A DNA stretch of 64,000 nt from Gemmatimonadota bacterium (lineage in GTDB: Bacteria; Gemmatimonadota; Gemmatimonadetes; Longimicrobiales; Gaopeijiaceae), in contig JAURER010000010.1 in assembly GCA_030827315.1 (NCBI GenBank), positions 1-64,000 on the forward strand, read 5' to 3'. The notes below the pieces were generated by a model that was given only the letters and a program-made list of their open reading frames with translations, was not told the DNA's origin and ran no database searches. The stretch's first letter is position 1. Each line of letters opens with the position of its first letter. The translations under genes and the position numbers were made by a program. Shown piece after piece: positions 33,248-44,221 of this stretch.

Positions 33248-34102
33248 ATGCGCTACCAGACCAGCTACGGCTTCGACTCCTTCGGCATGGGGCTCAGCCT
33301 CACGCTGATGGTGAAGCGGCTGCTGATCGCGAACGTGGTGGTCTTCGCGGTGCAACTGATCCTGCCCGCGTTCGTATTCGACTGGTTCGCCTTCCAGCCG
33401 GGCGAAGTCGTTTTCAAGCCGTGGGGTTTTGTCACCTACACGTTCCTGCACGGGGGAGCCTGGCACCTGTTCGGGAACATGCTCTTTCTCTTCTTCTTCG
33501 GCCCGCCCCTCGAGGCGCGCTGGGGCGCGCAGGAATTCCTGAAGTACTACATGATCTGCGGCTTCGGCGGGGCGCTGCTGAGCTTCGCGTTCATGCCGGA
33601 TTCGATCATCGGTGCGTCGGCGGCCGTGTACGGGGTCATGCTCGCGTTCGCCATGAACTGGCCGGAGGCCCCGATCTACGTGTTCGGCATCTTTCCGGTC
33701 CAGGCCAGGTACCTCGTTGCGTTCCTCGGTGTGGTCGCGCTGCTCAGTGCCGCCGACAGCACGACCGGCGGGGGCGGCGTCGCCCACCTCGCGCATCTGG
33801 GCGGACTGGCTGCCGGCTGGATCTATTTGAAAGCGGACTTCCGGCGCGGTCGCGCGCTCGAGGGCCTCCGGCGTTCGGTCGGCCGCCGCCGGCACATGGC
33901 CGCCGTGCAGGGTGAGGGCGACCAGGACGCGCCGCCACGCGCGGCCCGGAAGCGGCGCGGAGCGGTGGTGCGTGAGGATTCGGCGCTCTACGACCGCGTC
34001 GACGCGGTGCTCGACAAGATTTCTGCCGAAGGGATGGCGTCGCTCACGGAAGCGGAGCTCGCTCTCCTGGACGAAGTTTCCAGGAAGCACCGCACGAACT
34101 GA
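33248..34102 (+). CDS. Rhomboid family intramembrane serine protease
   Basis: A 284-residue inner-membrane protease with six helices. Active-site residues are all present: nucleophile S124 in GASAAVYG, general base H183 in AHLAHLGGLAAG, and the helix-2 oxyanion set H68, H73, N77 in FLHGGAWHLFGNML. A cytoplasmic C-terminal tail (about 195-284) is basic, then ends in a short helical module (RVDAVLDKISAEGMASLTEA) that looks like DUF6576, common on bacterial rhomboids. Substrates unknown. Confidence 0.92.
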   Translation: MRYQTSYGFDSFGMGLSLTLMVKRLLIANVVVFAVQLILPAFVFDWFAFQPGEVVFKPWGFVTYTFLHGGAWHLFGNMLFLFFFGPPLEARWGAQEFLKYYMICGFGGALLSFAFMPDSIIGASAAVYGVMLAFAMNWPEAPIYVFGIFPVQARYLVAFLGVVALLSAADSTTGGGGVAHLAHLGGLAAGWIYLKADFRRGRALEGLRRSVGRRRHMAAVQGEGDQDAPPRAARKRRGAVVREDSALYDRVDAVLDKISAEGMASLTEAELALLDEVSRKHRTN

Positions 34103-34107
34103 TCGGA

Positions 34108-34308
34108 ATGGCCCGAGGTGGACAGGTGGCCGGGAGCATCGGAAACAGCTTCGCGCTGGTGACGTCGAGCATCAATGTCCTCTTCCTCGCGCTTGTGGGA
34201 TCGACCCTCGGCGGGATCTGTCGGGCTGCTCTGTACCGGTATGCCATGACCGGTTACACGGGCTATTTCGACCCTGCCATCATGGGGAACGCATTTCGCC
34301 CGAAGTGA
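34108..34308 (+). pseudogene. Remnant (C-terminal end) of a DUF6159-like membrane protein
   Basis: A 66-residue frame beginning at ATG 34108, with one hydrophobic helix (SINVLFLALVGSTLGGI). The end, CRAALYRYAMTGYTGYF then DPAIMGNAFRPK, matches the C terminus that I associate with DUF6159-type multi-helix membrane proteins, which are several times longer. No upstream part is present, because the rhomboid gene ends five bases before it. It may be a degraded gene or a genuine short protein. Shine-Dalgarno is weak (CGGA). Confidence 0.4.
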
Positions 34309-34356
34309 CGCCGAAACCCTCCGCACGAGGCGTCCAGGAGCCTGTCGCTCAAGCGG

Positions 34357-34385
34357 TTGCCGAGGCCAGGGGGGCTCCCTACAAT
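34357..34385 (+). promoter_or_regulatory. Strong candidate promoter for the EF-G-like gene
   Basis: TTGCCG (34357-34362), 17 bases, TACAAT (34380-34385). The -10 differs from TATAAT at one position. Predicted start near 34392, leaving a leader of about 114 bases before the ATG at 34506, with GGAGGAG just upstream of it. Confidence 0.55.
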
Positions 34386-34505
34386 CGGTGAATCCCCAGG
34401 ACGCGACGGTCACCGAGCCGTCTGCCGGGACCATGTGCATGGGCCGGCATCGGCCCAAGGCGAGCCGGTGGCGGGCCCTCATTCATCGGCTATCGGAGGA
34501 GCGAC

Positions 34506-36608
34506 ATGGCATCGGCCAAGGAGTACACCACGGACCGCATCCGTAACGTCGCGGTTCTGGGCCATGGAGGCTCGGGGAAAACCACGCTCATCGACGCGCT
34601 CTGTTACGTGTCGGGTACCTCGAAGCGGCTCGGGAAGGTGGACGACGGCTCCGCGCTGACCATGCACGCTCCCGAAGAGCATGCGCACGGAATCTCGATT
34701 CAGCTGACCCCGGCGTATGCCGAGCACATGGACACCAAGGTGAACCTGCTCGACACCCCGGGCTATCTGGACTTCACGGGCGAGGCTCTCTCGGCGGTGC
34801 GGGTCGCGGACGCCGCCATCATCGTCGTGAGCGCGACCTCGGGCGTCGAGGTCGGAACCGAGCGGGTGTGGCGCTACTGCGAGGAGCGGGGGATCCCGCG
34901 GATCTTCTTCGTCTCGATGATGGACAAGGAGCACGCCGACTTCGAGGGCGTGTGGTCCCAGATCAGGAACCGGCTGACCGAGCGCGCCCTGCCCGTCGAG
35001 ATTCCGGTCGGGGAAGGCGCCGACTTCCACGGAATCATCAACCTGTTCAGCGAGAAGGCCCACATCTACAGGCCGGGTACGCAGAAGGGCGAGTACGACG
35101 AAACCGACATCCCCGCCGAGCTCAAGGACAAGGAAGCCCAGTGGGAGACCGAGCTCCAGGAAACCCTGGCCACCATGGACGAGCAGCTCCTCGAGTCGTA
35201 CCTGGAGGGAGGAGCGATCTCGCGCGAAGAGGCCATCGAAGCGATGGCCCTCGGCATGGCGCGCAACGAGGTGTTTCCCGTCTTCTGCGGCGCCGCCCAG
35301 ATGACCTATGGCGTGCGGGCGCTGCTCAAGAAGCTCGTGGAGCTCTGTCCGAGTCCGTCGGAGGCGCAGCCGGAGGCCGTCGACGGTCAGGAGTACGCCG
35401 CGCGTGACGACGGCCCGCTGGCCGCTCTCGTCTTCAAGACCGCTTCGGAGCCCCACGTCGGGGAGCTGTCGTACTTCCGGATCTTCTCCGGGAAGGTCTC
35501 CAACGGCGCGGAGGTCATGAACGCATCCGACCGCCAGTCCGAGAAGCTGAATCACCTCTCGATTCCGCTCGGAAAGGAGCGCTTCGAAGTCTCCACGCTG
35601 CACGCGGGCGACATCGGCGTAGTCGCCAAGCTCAAGCACACGCACACGAACGACACGCTGTACGACGGCGATCGCACGGTCGCGCTCGGCAAGATCGACT
35701 TTCCCCGGGCGGACATCTCGATCGCGATCAAGGGGGTCACCCGGGGGGACGAAGACAAGCTCGGCGAGGTGATCCCGAAGCTGCACGAGGAGGATCCCAC
35801 CTTCACCGCCGCGTTCAACCCGGAGCTGCATCAGACGATCGCGCGGGGCGTCGGCGAGCTCCACCTCGACGTCCAGTTCGAGCGCATGGAGCGCAAGTAC
35901 GGCGTCAGGGTCGAGACCGAGCAGCCCAGGATCGCGTACCGCGAGACGCTCACGAAGCAGGCCGAAGGGCAGGGCCGGCACAAGAAGCAGTCCGGGGGGC
36001 GGGGGCAGTTCGGCGACTGCTGGATCCGGCTGCGGCCCCAGCCGCGCGGTTCGGGCTACGAGTTCATCGACGCCATCAAGGGTGGCGTCATTCCCGGCAA
36101 GTACGTTCCGTCCGTGGACAAGGGCATCCGCGAGGCGGCGGAGCGGGGCATCGTGGCCGGCTTCCCGCTCGTGGACTTCGCGGCGGAGTGCTTCGATGGC
36201 TCCTACCACTCGGTCGACTCGTCGGACATCGCATTCAAGCTGGCCGGCTCGCTCGCCTTCCGCGCCGTGGTCGAAAAGTGCGGCCCGATCCTGCTCGAGC
36301 CGGTGATCGAGGTCGGAGTGGTTACTCCGGACGAGTACGTCGGCGACATCATGGGCGACCTGACGTCCCGGCGTGGGCGGGTTCAGGGGATGGAGCCCAC
36401 CGACGGACGCACGACGGTACGCGCCCTCGTGCCGGAGTCCGAGCTCTACAAGTACGCTGCGACGCTGCGCTCGCTCACGCACGGCAGGGCACATCACACT
36501 CGCAGGCTCGCGGGGTACGAGCCCGCGCCCGACCACGTTGCGCAGAAGGTACGGGCGGAACGCGAGGCCGAGGAAGCTCGTTTGCGAATGGATCGAAAAG
36601 ACATATGA
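34506..36608 (+). CDS. Elongation factor G-like GTPase (EF-G2 type)
   Basis: A 700-residue translational GTPase with EF-G domain order. The P-loop GHGGSGKTTL (19-28) differs from the AHIDAGKTT of housekeeping EF-G. Switch I reads HGISI and switch II DTPGYLDF, with tyrosine in place of the catalytic histidine, as known for the EF-G2/FusA2-like subfamily. The guanine-specificity motif, normally NKxD, reads SMMD (137-140). Domain IV includes SGGRGQFGDCWIRL and domain V RRGRVQGMEP. It is unlikely to be the main EF-G; ribosome-associated regulation is probable. Strong Shine-Dalgarno (GGAGGAG). The stop overlaps proC. Confidence 0.9.
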   Translation: MASAKEYTTDRIRNVAVLGHGGSGKTTLIDALCYVSGTSKRLGKVDDGSALTMHAPEEHAHGISIQLTPAYAEHMDTKVNLLDTPGYLDFTGEALSAVRVADAAIIVVSATSGVEVGTERVWRYCEERGIPRIFFVSMMDKEHADFEGVWSQIRNRLTERALPVEIPVGEGADFHGIINLFSEKAHIYRPGTQKGEYDETDIPAELKDKEAQWETELQETLATMDEQLLESYLEGGAISREEAIEAMALGMARNEVFPVFCGAAQMTYGVRALLKKLVELCPSPSEAQPEAVDGQEYAARDDGPLAALVFKTASEPHVGELSYFRIFSGKVSNGAEVMNASDRQSEKLNHLSIPLGKERFEVSTLHAGDIGVVAKLKHTHTNDTLYDGDRTVALGKIDFPRADISIAIKGVTRGDEDKLGEVIPKLHEEDPTFTAAFNPELHQTIARGVGELHLDVQFERMERKYGVRVETEQPRIAYRETLTKQAEGQGRHKKQSGGRGQFGDCWIRLRPQPRGSGYEFIDAIKGGVIPGKYVPSVDKGIREAAERGIVAGFPLVDFAAECFDGSYHSVDSSDIAFKLAGSLAFRAVVEKCGPILLEPVIEVGVVTPDEYVGDIMGDLTSRRGRVQGMEPTDGRTTVRALVPESELYKYAATLRSLTHGRAHHTRRLAGYEPAPDHVAQKVRAEREAEEARLRMDRKDI

Positions 36609-37408
36609 AGACAATCGCCGTACTGGGCGGGGGTAACCTGGGCCGGGCTCTGGCACTCGGCTGGGTGGCGGCCGGGCTCGCGCCTCCGTCGGCGATCCGA
36701 CTGACCCGGCGCCAGGTGTCGAAGCTTTCGGACCTCGCAGACGCCGGCTTCGGCGTTGGCGCTGACAACCGGGACGCGGTGGAGTCGAGCGAGATCGTGG
36801 TACTGGCTGTTCAGCCCCAGCAGTTAGACGCCCTGCTCGGAGAGATAGCGCCCGCGCTGGATTCGGGGCGGCACCGAGTGGTGTCGGTGGTGTCCGGTGC
36901 GTCCATCGCACGACTCCGTGATGCACTCGGGCCGGACGTGCCCGTGGTGCGTGCGATGCCGAACACCGCCGTGTCCATTGGGGAGTCCATGACGTGTCTG
37001 AGCGCGGAGGAGGGCGCCGAGTCGGCCCTCGAAGAGGCTCAGACGCTATTCGATGCTGTGGGGCGCACCCTGGTGATCCGCGAGGAGATGATGGTCCCGG
37101 CGGCCGCCCTCTGCGCGTGCGGTGTGGCGTTCTTCCTGCGCTGCATCCGAGCGGCGTCGCAGGGTGGTATTGAGATCGGATTCCATCCGGAGGAAGCCCT
37201 GCTACTCGCAGGCCAGACGGCCCGCGGCGCCGCTGCGCTCTCCCTCAAGGAGGATACCCACCCCGAAGGCGAGATCGACCGCGTGACGACGCCTCGGGGC
37301 TGCACGATCGCGGGACTCAATGAGATGGAACACCGTGGACTCAGCTCGGCGCTCATCAAGGGACTGATCGTGAGCGCACGCGCCGCCGAGGGGCTTTACA
37401 GGGAGTGA
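36605..37408 (+). CDS. proC: Pyrroline-5-carboxylate reductase
   Basis: A 267-residue enzyme of proline synthesis. N-terminal Rossmann fold IAVLGGGNLGRALALGW, VVLAVQPQQLDALL, VVSVVSGASI, and the signature region AMPNTAVSIGESMT. The C-terminal dimer domain has LLLAGQTARGAAAL and RVTTPRGCTIAGLNEME (the family signature containing the substrate-binding T-T-P-x-G-x-T). ATGA overlap with the GTPase gene means coupled translation. Confidence 0.94.
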   Translation: MKTIAVLGGGNLGRALALGWVAAGLAPPSAIRLTRRQVSKLSDLADAGFGVGADNRDAVESSEIVVLAVQPQQLDALLGEIAPALDSGRHRVVSVVSGASIARLRDALGPDVPVVRAMPNTAVSIGESMTCLSAEEGAESALEEAQTLFDAVGRTLVIREEMMVPAAALCACGVAFFLRCIRAASQGGIEIGFHPEEALLLAGQTARGAAALSLKEDTHPEGEIDRVTTPRGCTIAGLNEMEHRGLSSALIKGLIVSARAAEGLYRE

Positions 37409-37415
37409 AGTCGCC

Positions 37416-37440
37416 GGGGCACGGACAGGCGTCCGGCCCC
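37416..37440 (+). terminator. Weak stem-loop after proC
   Basis: GGGGC (37416-37420) pairs with GCCCC (37436-37440), with an inner GGAC/GTCC stem and AGGC loop. There is no T-run. It may help separate the proC and sdh transcripts. Confidence 0.3.
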
Positions 37441-37475
37441 TCCGCGGTCAGCGTTCCAGTTTGAGCCGATCGGGC

Positions 37476-37481
37476 TAGATT
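37476..37481 (+). promoter_or_regulatory. Candidate -10 element for the sdhCAB operon
   Basis: TAGATT, continuing as TAGATTATGC, a 10-mer shared with the region upstream of the barrel gene at 50292-50912. A poor -35 (TTCCAG, 16 bases upstream) accompanies it. Predicted leader about 56 bases to the sdhC ATG. Confidence 0.35.
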
Positions 37482-37543
37482 ATGCCGGCTGTCGAGACAG
37501 CCGGGATCGTTGCTCGAACCCTGCAATTCCGCCTGGAGCCGCA

Positions 37544-38233
37544 ATGCGCCGCGTGGCGACACTCTACCGAACGACCGTCGGTAAAAAAGTCCTGATGGCC
37601 GTCTCGGGCGTCGTGCTGTTTGGATTCGTTTTCGTCCACATGCTGGGAAACCTCAAGATGCTGTTCCCGGCCGCGGACGGGCACTACGCGATGGACGTAT
37701 ATGCGGAGTTCCTGCGCGAAGTCGGATATCCCCTCCTTCCGCACGAAGGCGTTCTCTGGTTGGCGCGGTTCGTTCTGCTCGCGGCCGTGGGCGTGCACGT
37801 CGTGTCCGCGGTCCAGCTGACGCGGCTGAGCCGGGCGGCACGCCCCGCCGGCTATGCGAAGGAGGAGAGCCTGAGCCTCTCGTACGCCTCGCGCACCATG
37901 CGGTGGGGCGGGGTGATCCTCCTGCTCTTTATCGTCTACCACCTCCTCCACTTCACCACGGGCCAGGCCCATTCGACGTTCGTGGCCGGGGCCGTGCATC
38001 AGAATTACGTGGCCGCCTTTCGCAGCCCCCTGGTCTTCGGGGTCTACTTCGTGGCCCAGGCCGCGCTCTGCCTGCACCTCTACCACGGCGTGTGGAGCTT
38101 CTTCCAGACCCTCGGGCTGAGCCACCCCAGGTACAACCACCTGCGCAGGCCGTTCGCCGCGGGCTTCGCCCTGGTCGTCTTCGTCGGATTCCTCACGCCT
38201 CCGGCGCTGGTCCTGGCCGGCGTCATCTCCTGA
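37544..38233 (+). CDS. sdhC: Succinate dehydrogenase cytochrome b subunit
   Basis: A 229-residue membrane anchor with five hydrophobic helices, of the single-polypeptide di-heme cytochrome b type found in trimeric complexes (Bacillus, Wolinella, Bacteroidota style). Candidate heme-ligating histidines lie in the helices: H32 (VFVHMLGN), H85 (GVHVVSA), H133/H136 (VYHLLHF) and H178/H181 (CLHLYHG). It anchors SdhA/SdhB and passes electrons to quinone. It is first in the sdhCAB order, 37 bases before sdhA. Confidence 0.92.
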   Translation: MRRVATLYRTTVGKKVLMAVSGVVLFGFVFVHMLGNLKMLFPAADGHYAMDVYAEFLREVGYPLLPHEGVLWLARFVLLAAVGVHVVSAVQLTRLSRAARPAGYAKEESLSLSYASRTMRWGGVILLLFIVYHLLHFTTGQAHSTFVAGAVHQNYVAAFRSPLVFGVYFVAQAALCLHLYHGVWSFFQTLGLSHPRYNHLRRPFAAGFALVVFVGFLTPPALVLAGVIS

Positions 38234-38270
38234 CGGCGCCCCCCGGCGTCGCGGAAAGGTCCATTCAGCC

Positions 38271-40184
<1,914 letters not shown>

Positions 40185-40185
40185 C

Positions 40186-40956
40186 ATGAAGCTGACCCTC
40201 CATGTCTGGCGCCAGGACGGTCCGAACGACAAGGGCCGCCACGAGCGGTACGAAGCCGACGACGTCTCCGAGCACATGTCCTTCCTCGAGATGCTCGACG
40301 TGGTCAACGAGCGGCTCACGGAGCAGGGGAAGGAGCCTATCGCCTTCGAGCACGACTGCCGCGAGGGGATCTGTGGCTCGTGCGGCATGATGATCAACGG
40401 CGTACCGCACGGTCCGAAGTCGCTGACCACGGCGTGCCAGCTCCACATGCGCACCTTCCACGACGGCCAGGAGATCTGGATCGAGCCTTGGCGCGCCACC
40501 GCGTTTCCGGTCATCAAGGACCTGGTGGTGGATCGGGCCGGCTTCGACCGGATCATCGCCTCGGGCGGGTACATCTCGATCCGCACCGGAAGCGCCCCGG
40601 ACGGCAACGCCATCCCGATTCCGAAGGCCGATTCCGACGCGGCGTTCGACGCGGCCACCTGCATCGGCTGCGGGGCGTGCGTGGCGGCGTGCCCGAACGC
40701 GTCGGCCATGCTGTTCACTTCGGCGAAGGTGGCCCATCTCGGTCTGCTGCCGCAGGGCCAGACCGAACGGTGGGATCGCGTCCTCGCGATGGTGGACCAG
40801 CACGACGCCGAGGGCTTCGGAAACTGCACCAACCACGGCGCGTGCCAGGAAGCCTGCCCGAAAGGGATCAGCATCGATTACATCGCGCAGCTCAACCGCG
40901 ATCTGATTCGGGCGACGCTGAGAGCGAAGCCGGTCGAGGCAGGCAAGGACGCCTGA
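40186..40956 (+). CDS. sdhB: Succinate dehydrogenase iron-sulfur subunit
   Basis: A 256-residue subunit carrying three clusters. The plant-type 2Fe-2S site uses C58, C63, C66 and C84 ([12 protein letters not shown] ... TTAC). [13 protein letters not shown] block (C159-C169) and [14 protein letters not shown] (C214, C220, C224) supply the 4Fe-4S and 3Fe-4S clusters. It wires FAD electrons to the membrane heme/quinone subunit. It follows sdhA after one base. The 150 bases after it show no clear terminator. Confidence 0.96.
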   Translation: MKLTLHVWRQDGPNDKGRHERYEADDVSEHMSFLEMLDVVNERLTEQGKEPIAFEHDCREGICGSCGMMINGVPHGPKSLTTACQLHMRTFHDGQEIWIEPWRATAFPVIKDLVVDRAGFDRIIASGGYISIRTGSAPDGNAIPIPKADSDAAFDAATCIGCGACVAACPNASAMLFTSAKVAHLGLLPQGQTERWDRVLAMVDQHDAEGFGNCTNHGACQEACPKGISIDYIAQLNRDLIRATLRAKPVEAGKDA

Positions 40957-41106
40957 TTCCGGTCGCCGGGACGCGGATGCGACAGAGATCGCCCGGATCC
41001 CGGAAACCACCCGAAGCCGCCGTCGGGCCGCCCGCGACCTCGGGGCGGCTGGCGGTGGCTTTTCCGCGCCTGCACGTTGAGTGCCTCCTCCACCCTCGAT
41101 GAGACG

Positions 41107-43662
41107 ATGATGCCCAGTTCAGCTTCCCGGCTCTTCCCGACCGCCCTGGTCCTCCTGCACGGCTTCGCGATGGCGTCCGACCCGGCCCCGGCGGCCGCGC
41201 AGACGACGCACCGCCTCGTTGCCGGACCCGCCACGGTCGCCTTCGGGCATTACGACCCCGCGAAGCCCGGTGTGCTGCGTATTCGACCCGGCGACGTCGT
41301 CGAGGTCACCACGATGCTCACCAGCAGCCCGACGCGTCTGGTCGAGATGGGCCTTCCGGCCGAAGAGGTCCAGCCCAACCTGGCCGCCATCTACGACCAG
41401 GTGACCGACCGGGGACCCGGCGGGCATATCCTGACGGGGCCGATCCACGTGGAGGGTGCCGAGCCGGGCGACGTGCTCGAGGTGCGCATCCTGTCGGTGG
41501 ACTACTCGATTCCCTATGGCTACAACGGGTGCAGCGGCTTCGTGCGCGATCTGTGTGACGCGGATCGACGTTCGCGCCTGATCCGCATCGACACGAAGAA
41601 TCACCGGGCGCAGATCGCGCCCGGGGTGACCGTGCCCCTGCGGCCGTTCTTCGGGAGCATGGGGGTGGCGCCTCCCCCGGACTCGGGCCGCGTCAGCTCG
41701 GTGCCCCCGGGGCGTCACGCCGGCAACATGGACCTGAAGGATCTGGTCGCGGGGACGCGCCTCTTCGTGCCGGTCTGGGTCGAGGGGGCGCTCTTCGAGG
41801 TGGGCGACGGGCACGCGGCCCAGGGCGACGGGGAGGTCAACCAGACCGGGCTGGAGACGTCGCTCGAGGGTCGTCTCGAATTCCGGCTCCACAAGCGGGG
41901 CGGACTCGACTGGCCACGGGCGGAGACCGATACGCACCACATTCTCATGGGCTTCGCGCCGGATCTCGAGGAGGCGACGGAAATCGCGATCCGCGAGACC
42001 GTCGAGTTCCTTCAGGAGCGACTCTCTATTTCTCAGGGGGAAGCGTACTCCGTCGTCTCGATGGCCGTCGACCTCCGGATCACGGAGCTCGTCGACCAGA
42101 ACGTCGGCGTGCATGCGATGGTCGCGAAGACGCTTCTCGGCGAGATTCCCTCGGAGGTCGACGTCCTCATCCGTGGCGGCATGGTCTATGACGGCTCCGG
42201 TTCCGAGGGCGCCGTGCGCGACGTGGGCGTCAGCGCCGACCGCATCGTCTTCGTGGGTGACGCGGCCGCGGCCGGGGTGAGCGGGCGCAGGGTCGTCGAC
42301 GCCGCCGGACTGATCGTCTCACCCGGCTTCATCGATCCGCACGCCCACGCGCAGGAGGACCTCACGTCGGCCGAGCGCGAGCGCCGCGAAAACGTCAACT
42401 ACCTCATGCAGGGGGTAACCACCGTCGTGGTCGGCAACGACGGTCACGGCACCTGGGACGTGGCCGCCGAGCGCACCGCCATGGAGAGGCAGGGCATCGG
42501 GACGAACGCCGCGCTGCTCGTTGGCTTCGGCTCGGTGCGCGGCGAGGTCATGGGCATGCGTGACGAGGCTCCGACGCCCCGGGAGCTCGATCGAATGAAG
42601 GACCTGGTGGATCAGGCGATGCGTGACGGAGCCGTCGGCCTCGCCACCGGGCTCTTCTACGCCCCGCAGAGCTTCTCGACCACCGAAGAGGTCGTCGAGA
42701 TGGCGAAGGTGGCGGCCGCCCGCGGCGGCGTCTACGACTCGCACATGCGCGACGAGAGTTCCTACACCGTCGGCCTGACGGGTGCGGTCGACGAAGTCAT
42801 CGAAATCGCCGAGCGCGCCGGAATTCGGGCCAACATCTCCCACATCAAGGCGCTGGGCGTCGACGTCTGGGGACAGAGCGCCGACGTCGTCGAGAGAATC
42901 CGCGAGGCCCGGATGCGCGGCCTGATCGTGACCGCCGACCAGTACCCGTATGAGGCGAGCGGGTCTTCGCTGAGCGCTTCGCTGCTTCCCCGGTGGGCGC
43001 AGGCGGGCGGACAGGACGCCCTGCTCGCTCGCTTCGACGACGCGGCGACCCGGGAGCGGCTCGAGGCCGACATGCGGGACAACATGCGACGCCGCAACGG
43101 CCCCGGCGCCATGCTCATCACGGGGGGGCGGGACGCGTCGATCCGCGGGATGACGCTCGCCGAGGTGGCCGAGGCACGCGGGCTCGATCCCATCCGTGCC
43201 GCGATCGAGATCATCCGCGACGGCGGAGCCGGCATCGGGTCGTTCAACATGGACGAAGGCGACATCCGCACCTTCATGCAGGCAGAGTTCGTCATGACCG
43301 GGTCGGACGGCTCCGACGGGCACCCCCGCAAGTACGGGACCTACGCCAGAAAGCTCCGGACGTACGTGCTCGACGGCGACGTGATCTCCATGGCCCGGAT
43401 GGTCCGGGCGTCGAGCGCGCAGCCCGCCGAGGTGTTCGGGCTCACGGACCGGGGGCGGATCGCGGTGGGGGCGTACGCCGACCTGGCGGTCTTCGACCCC
43501 GCGACCGTCCGCGATCGGGCGACCTTTCTCGAGCCGACACTGCTGGCGACCGGGATGCGCTACGTTCTCGTCAACGGCAGCTTCGCAGTTGACGGGGGAG
43601 AGCCGACCGGCAGCATGGACGGAAGGGTTCTCCGAAAGGACGGGCGGCCGGTCTCGCAATAG
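41107..43662 (+). CDS. Exported acetamidase/formamidase - N-acyl-D-amino-acid deacylase fusion
   Basis: One 851-residue frame joins two hydrolases normally encoded apart. After a signal peptide (about 1-31, cut near AAAQ), residues 33-345 are an acetamidase/formamidase domain with intact family motifs: YSIPYGYNGCSGFVRDL, GRHAGNMDLKDL (203-213) and GDGHAAQGDGEV (233-244). Residues 351-851 are a D-aminoacylase-type amidohydrolase: VLIRGGMVYDGSGSEG, PGFIDPHAHAQEDL (H412, H414, D418), ANISHIKALGVDVWG, ADQYPYEASGS and MTGSDGSDGHP. It would remove N-acyl or amide groups in the periplasm. ATG 41107 starts the signal; no strong Shine-Dalgarno. It lies 150 bases after sdhB. Confidence 0.88.
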   Translation: MMPSSASRLFPTALVLLHGFAMASDPAPAAAQTTHRLVAGPATVAFGHYDPAKPGVLRIRPGDVVEVTTMLTSSPTRLVEMGLPAEEVQPNLAAIYDQVTDRGPGGHILTGPIHVEGAEPGDVLEVRILSVDYSIPYGYNGCSGFVRDLCDADRRSRLIRIDTKNHRAQIAPGVTVPLRPFFGSMGVAPPPDSGRVSSVPPGRHAGNMDLKDLVAGTRLFVPVWVEGALFEVGDGHAAQGDGEVNQTGLETSLEGRLEFRLHKRGGLDWPRAETDTHHILMGFAPDLEEATEIAIRETVEFLQERLSISQGEAYSVVSMAVDLRITELVDQNVGVHAMVAKTLLGEIPSEVDVLIRGGMVYDGSGSEGAVRDVGVSADRIVFVGDAAAAGVSGRRVVDAAGLIVSPGFIDPHAHAQEDLTSAERERRENVNYLMQGVTTVVVGNDGHGTWDVAAERTAMERQGIGTNAALLVGFGSVRGEVMGMRDEAPTPRELDRMKDLVDQAMRDGAVGLATGLFYAPQSFSTTEEVVEMAKVAAARGGVYDSHMRDESSYTVGLTGAVDEVIEIAERAGIRANISHIKALGVDVWGQSADVVERIREARMRGLIVTADQYPYEASGSSLSASLLPRWAQAGGQDALLARFDDAATRERLEADMRDNMRRRNGPGAMLITGGRDASIRGMTLAEVAEARGLDPIRAAIEIIRDGGAGIGSFNMDEGDIRTFMQAEFVMTGSDGSDGHPRKYGTYARKLRTYVLDGDVISMARMVRASSAQPAEVFGLTDRGRIAVGAYADLAVFDPATVRDRATFLEPTLLATGMRYVLVNGSFAVDGGEPTGSMDGRVLRKDGRPVSQ

Positions 43663-43683
43663 GCCGTCACGACCCGCGGCATC

Positions 43684-44118
43684 CTACCACGGGTCACAGG
43701 GGTCCCGTTCCGTCTGCCCTCGCCCGTCCAGCCCCACCCAGAGCATGAGCGTCGTGTCCCGGGGCTCGCTCCAGCGGAAGTCGAAGTCGACCTGGGCCGT
43801 CATGCCGAAGTCGTGGTCGAAGGGCACGCCCACCCCGGGTTCGGCTTCGATCGTGAGCCGGGAGCCGAGCACGCGTTCTCGGGCTTCGATGACCCACGCC
43901 CCGCTGTGTCCGTACCAGACGTTTACGCATCCTGAAAGGCTCATGGCCGCGGTGGGCAGGGTGACGGTGCGGAACGTCCCGTGACCCTTCACGATCGGTA
44001 TCGCGATCCACCCGCCGCCGTCGCGGATCCCGGTCATGACCTGGGCGATCGCCTGCCCCCGGGCGGGGGAGGGGAGCGTGAGCACGAGCACGGTGAGCGC
44101 GGTGAGGACGAGCCGCAT
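43684..44118 (-). CDS. Secreted hypothetical protein
   Basis: A 144-residue protein with a signal peptide (1-21, ends ARGQ). The mature part is beta-rich with alternating polar and hydrophobic residues (GWIAIPIVKGHGTFRTVTLP, GMTAQVDFDFRWSEPRD, TTLMLWVGLDGRG), perhaps a small sandwich. Two cysteines (LSGCVN, RDPCDP) could pair. No family is recognised. ATG at 44118 is chosen because the signal begins there. It is convergent with the fusion gene, leaving 21 bases between stops. Confidence 0.6.
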   Translation of the reverse strand: MRLVLTALTVLVLTLPSPARGQAIAQVMTGIRDGGGWIAIPIVKGHGTFRTVTLPTAAMSLSGCVNVWYGHSGAWVIEARERVLGSRLTIEAEPGVGVPFDHDFGMTAQVDFDFRWSEPRDTTLMLWVGLDGRGQTERDPCDPW

Positions 44119-44221
44119 TGGAGTCGGAGCCGGGCGTGGAACGGTGCGGAGTCGACCGTTCCGGGACGACTCCGTCTGAGCACCTACTACGATCGAACGC
44201 CTCCGGAGGGTCCGCGGCCGG

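Noticed and set aside
34479..36926. 815-codon minus-strand frame
   Set aside because: Antisense to the EF-G-like gene and proC; no recognisable protein features.
43671..43695. GACCCG/CGGGTC stem as a terminator after the fusion gene
   Set aside because: The stem is only 6 bp, the loop is 13 bases and contains the stop codon of the convergent gene; there is no T-run.
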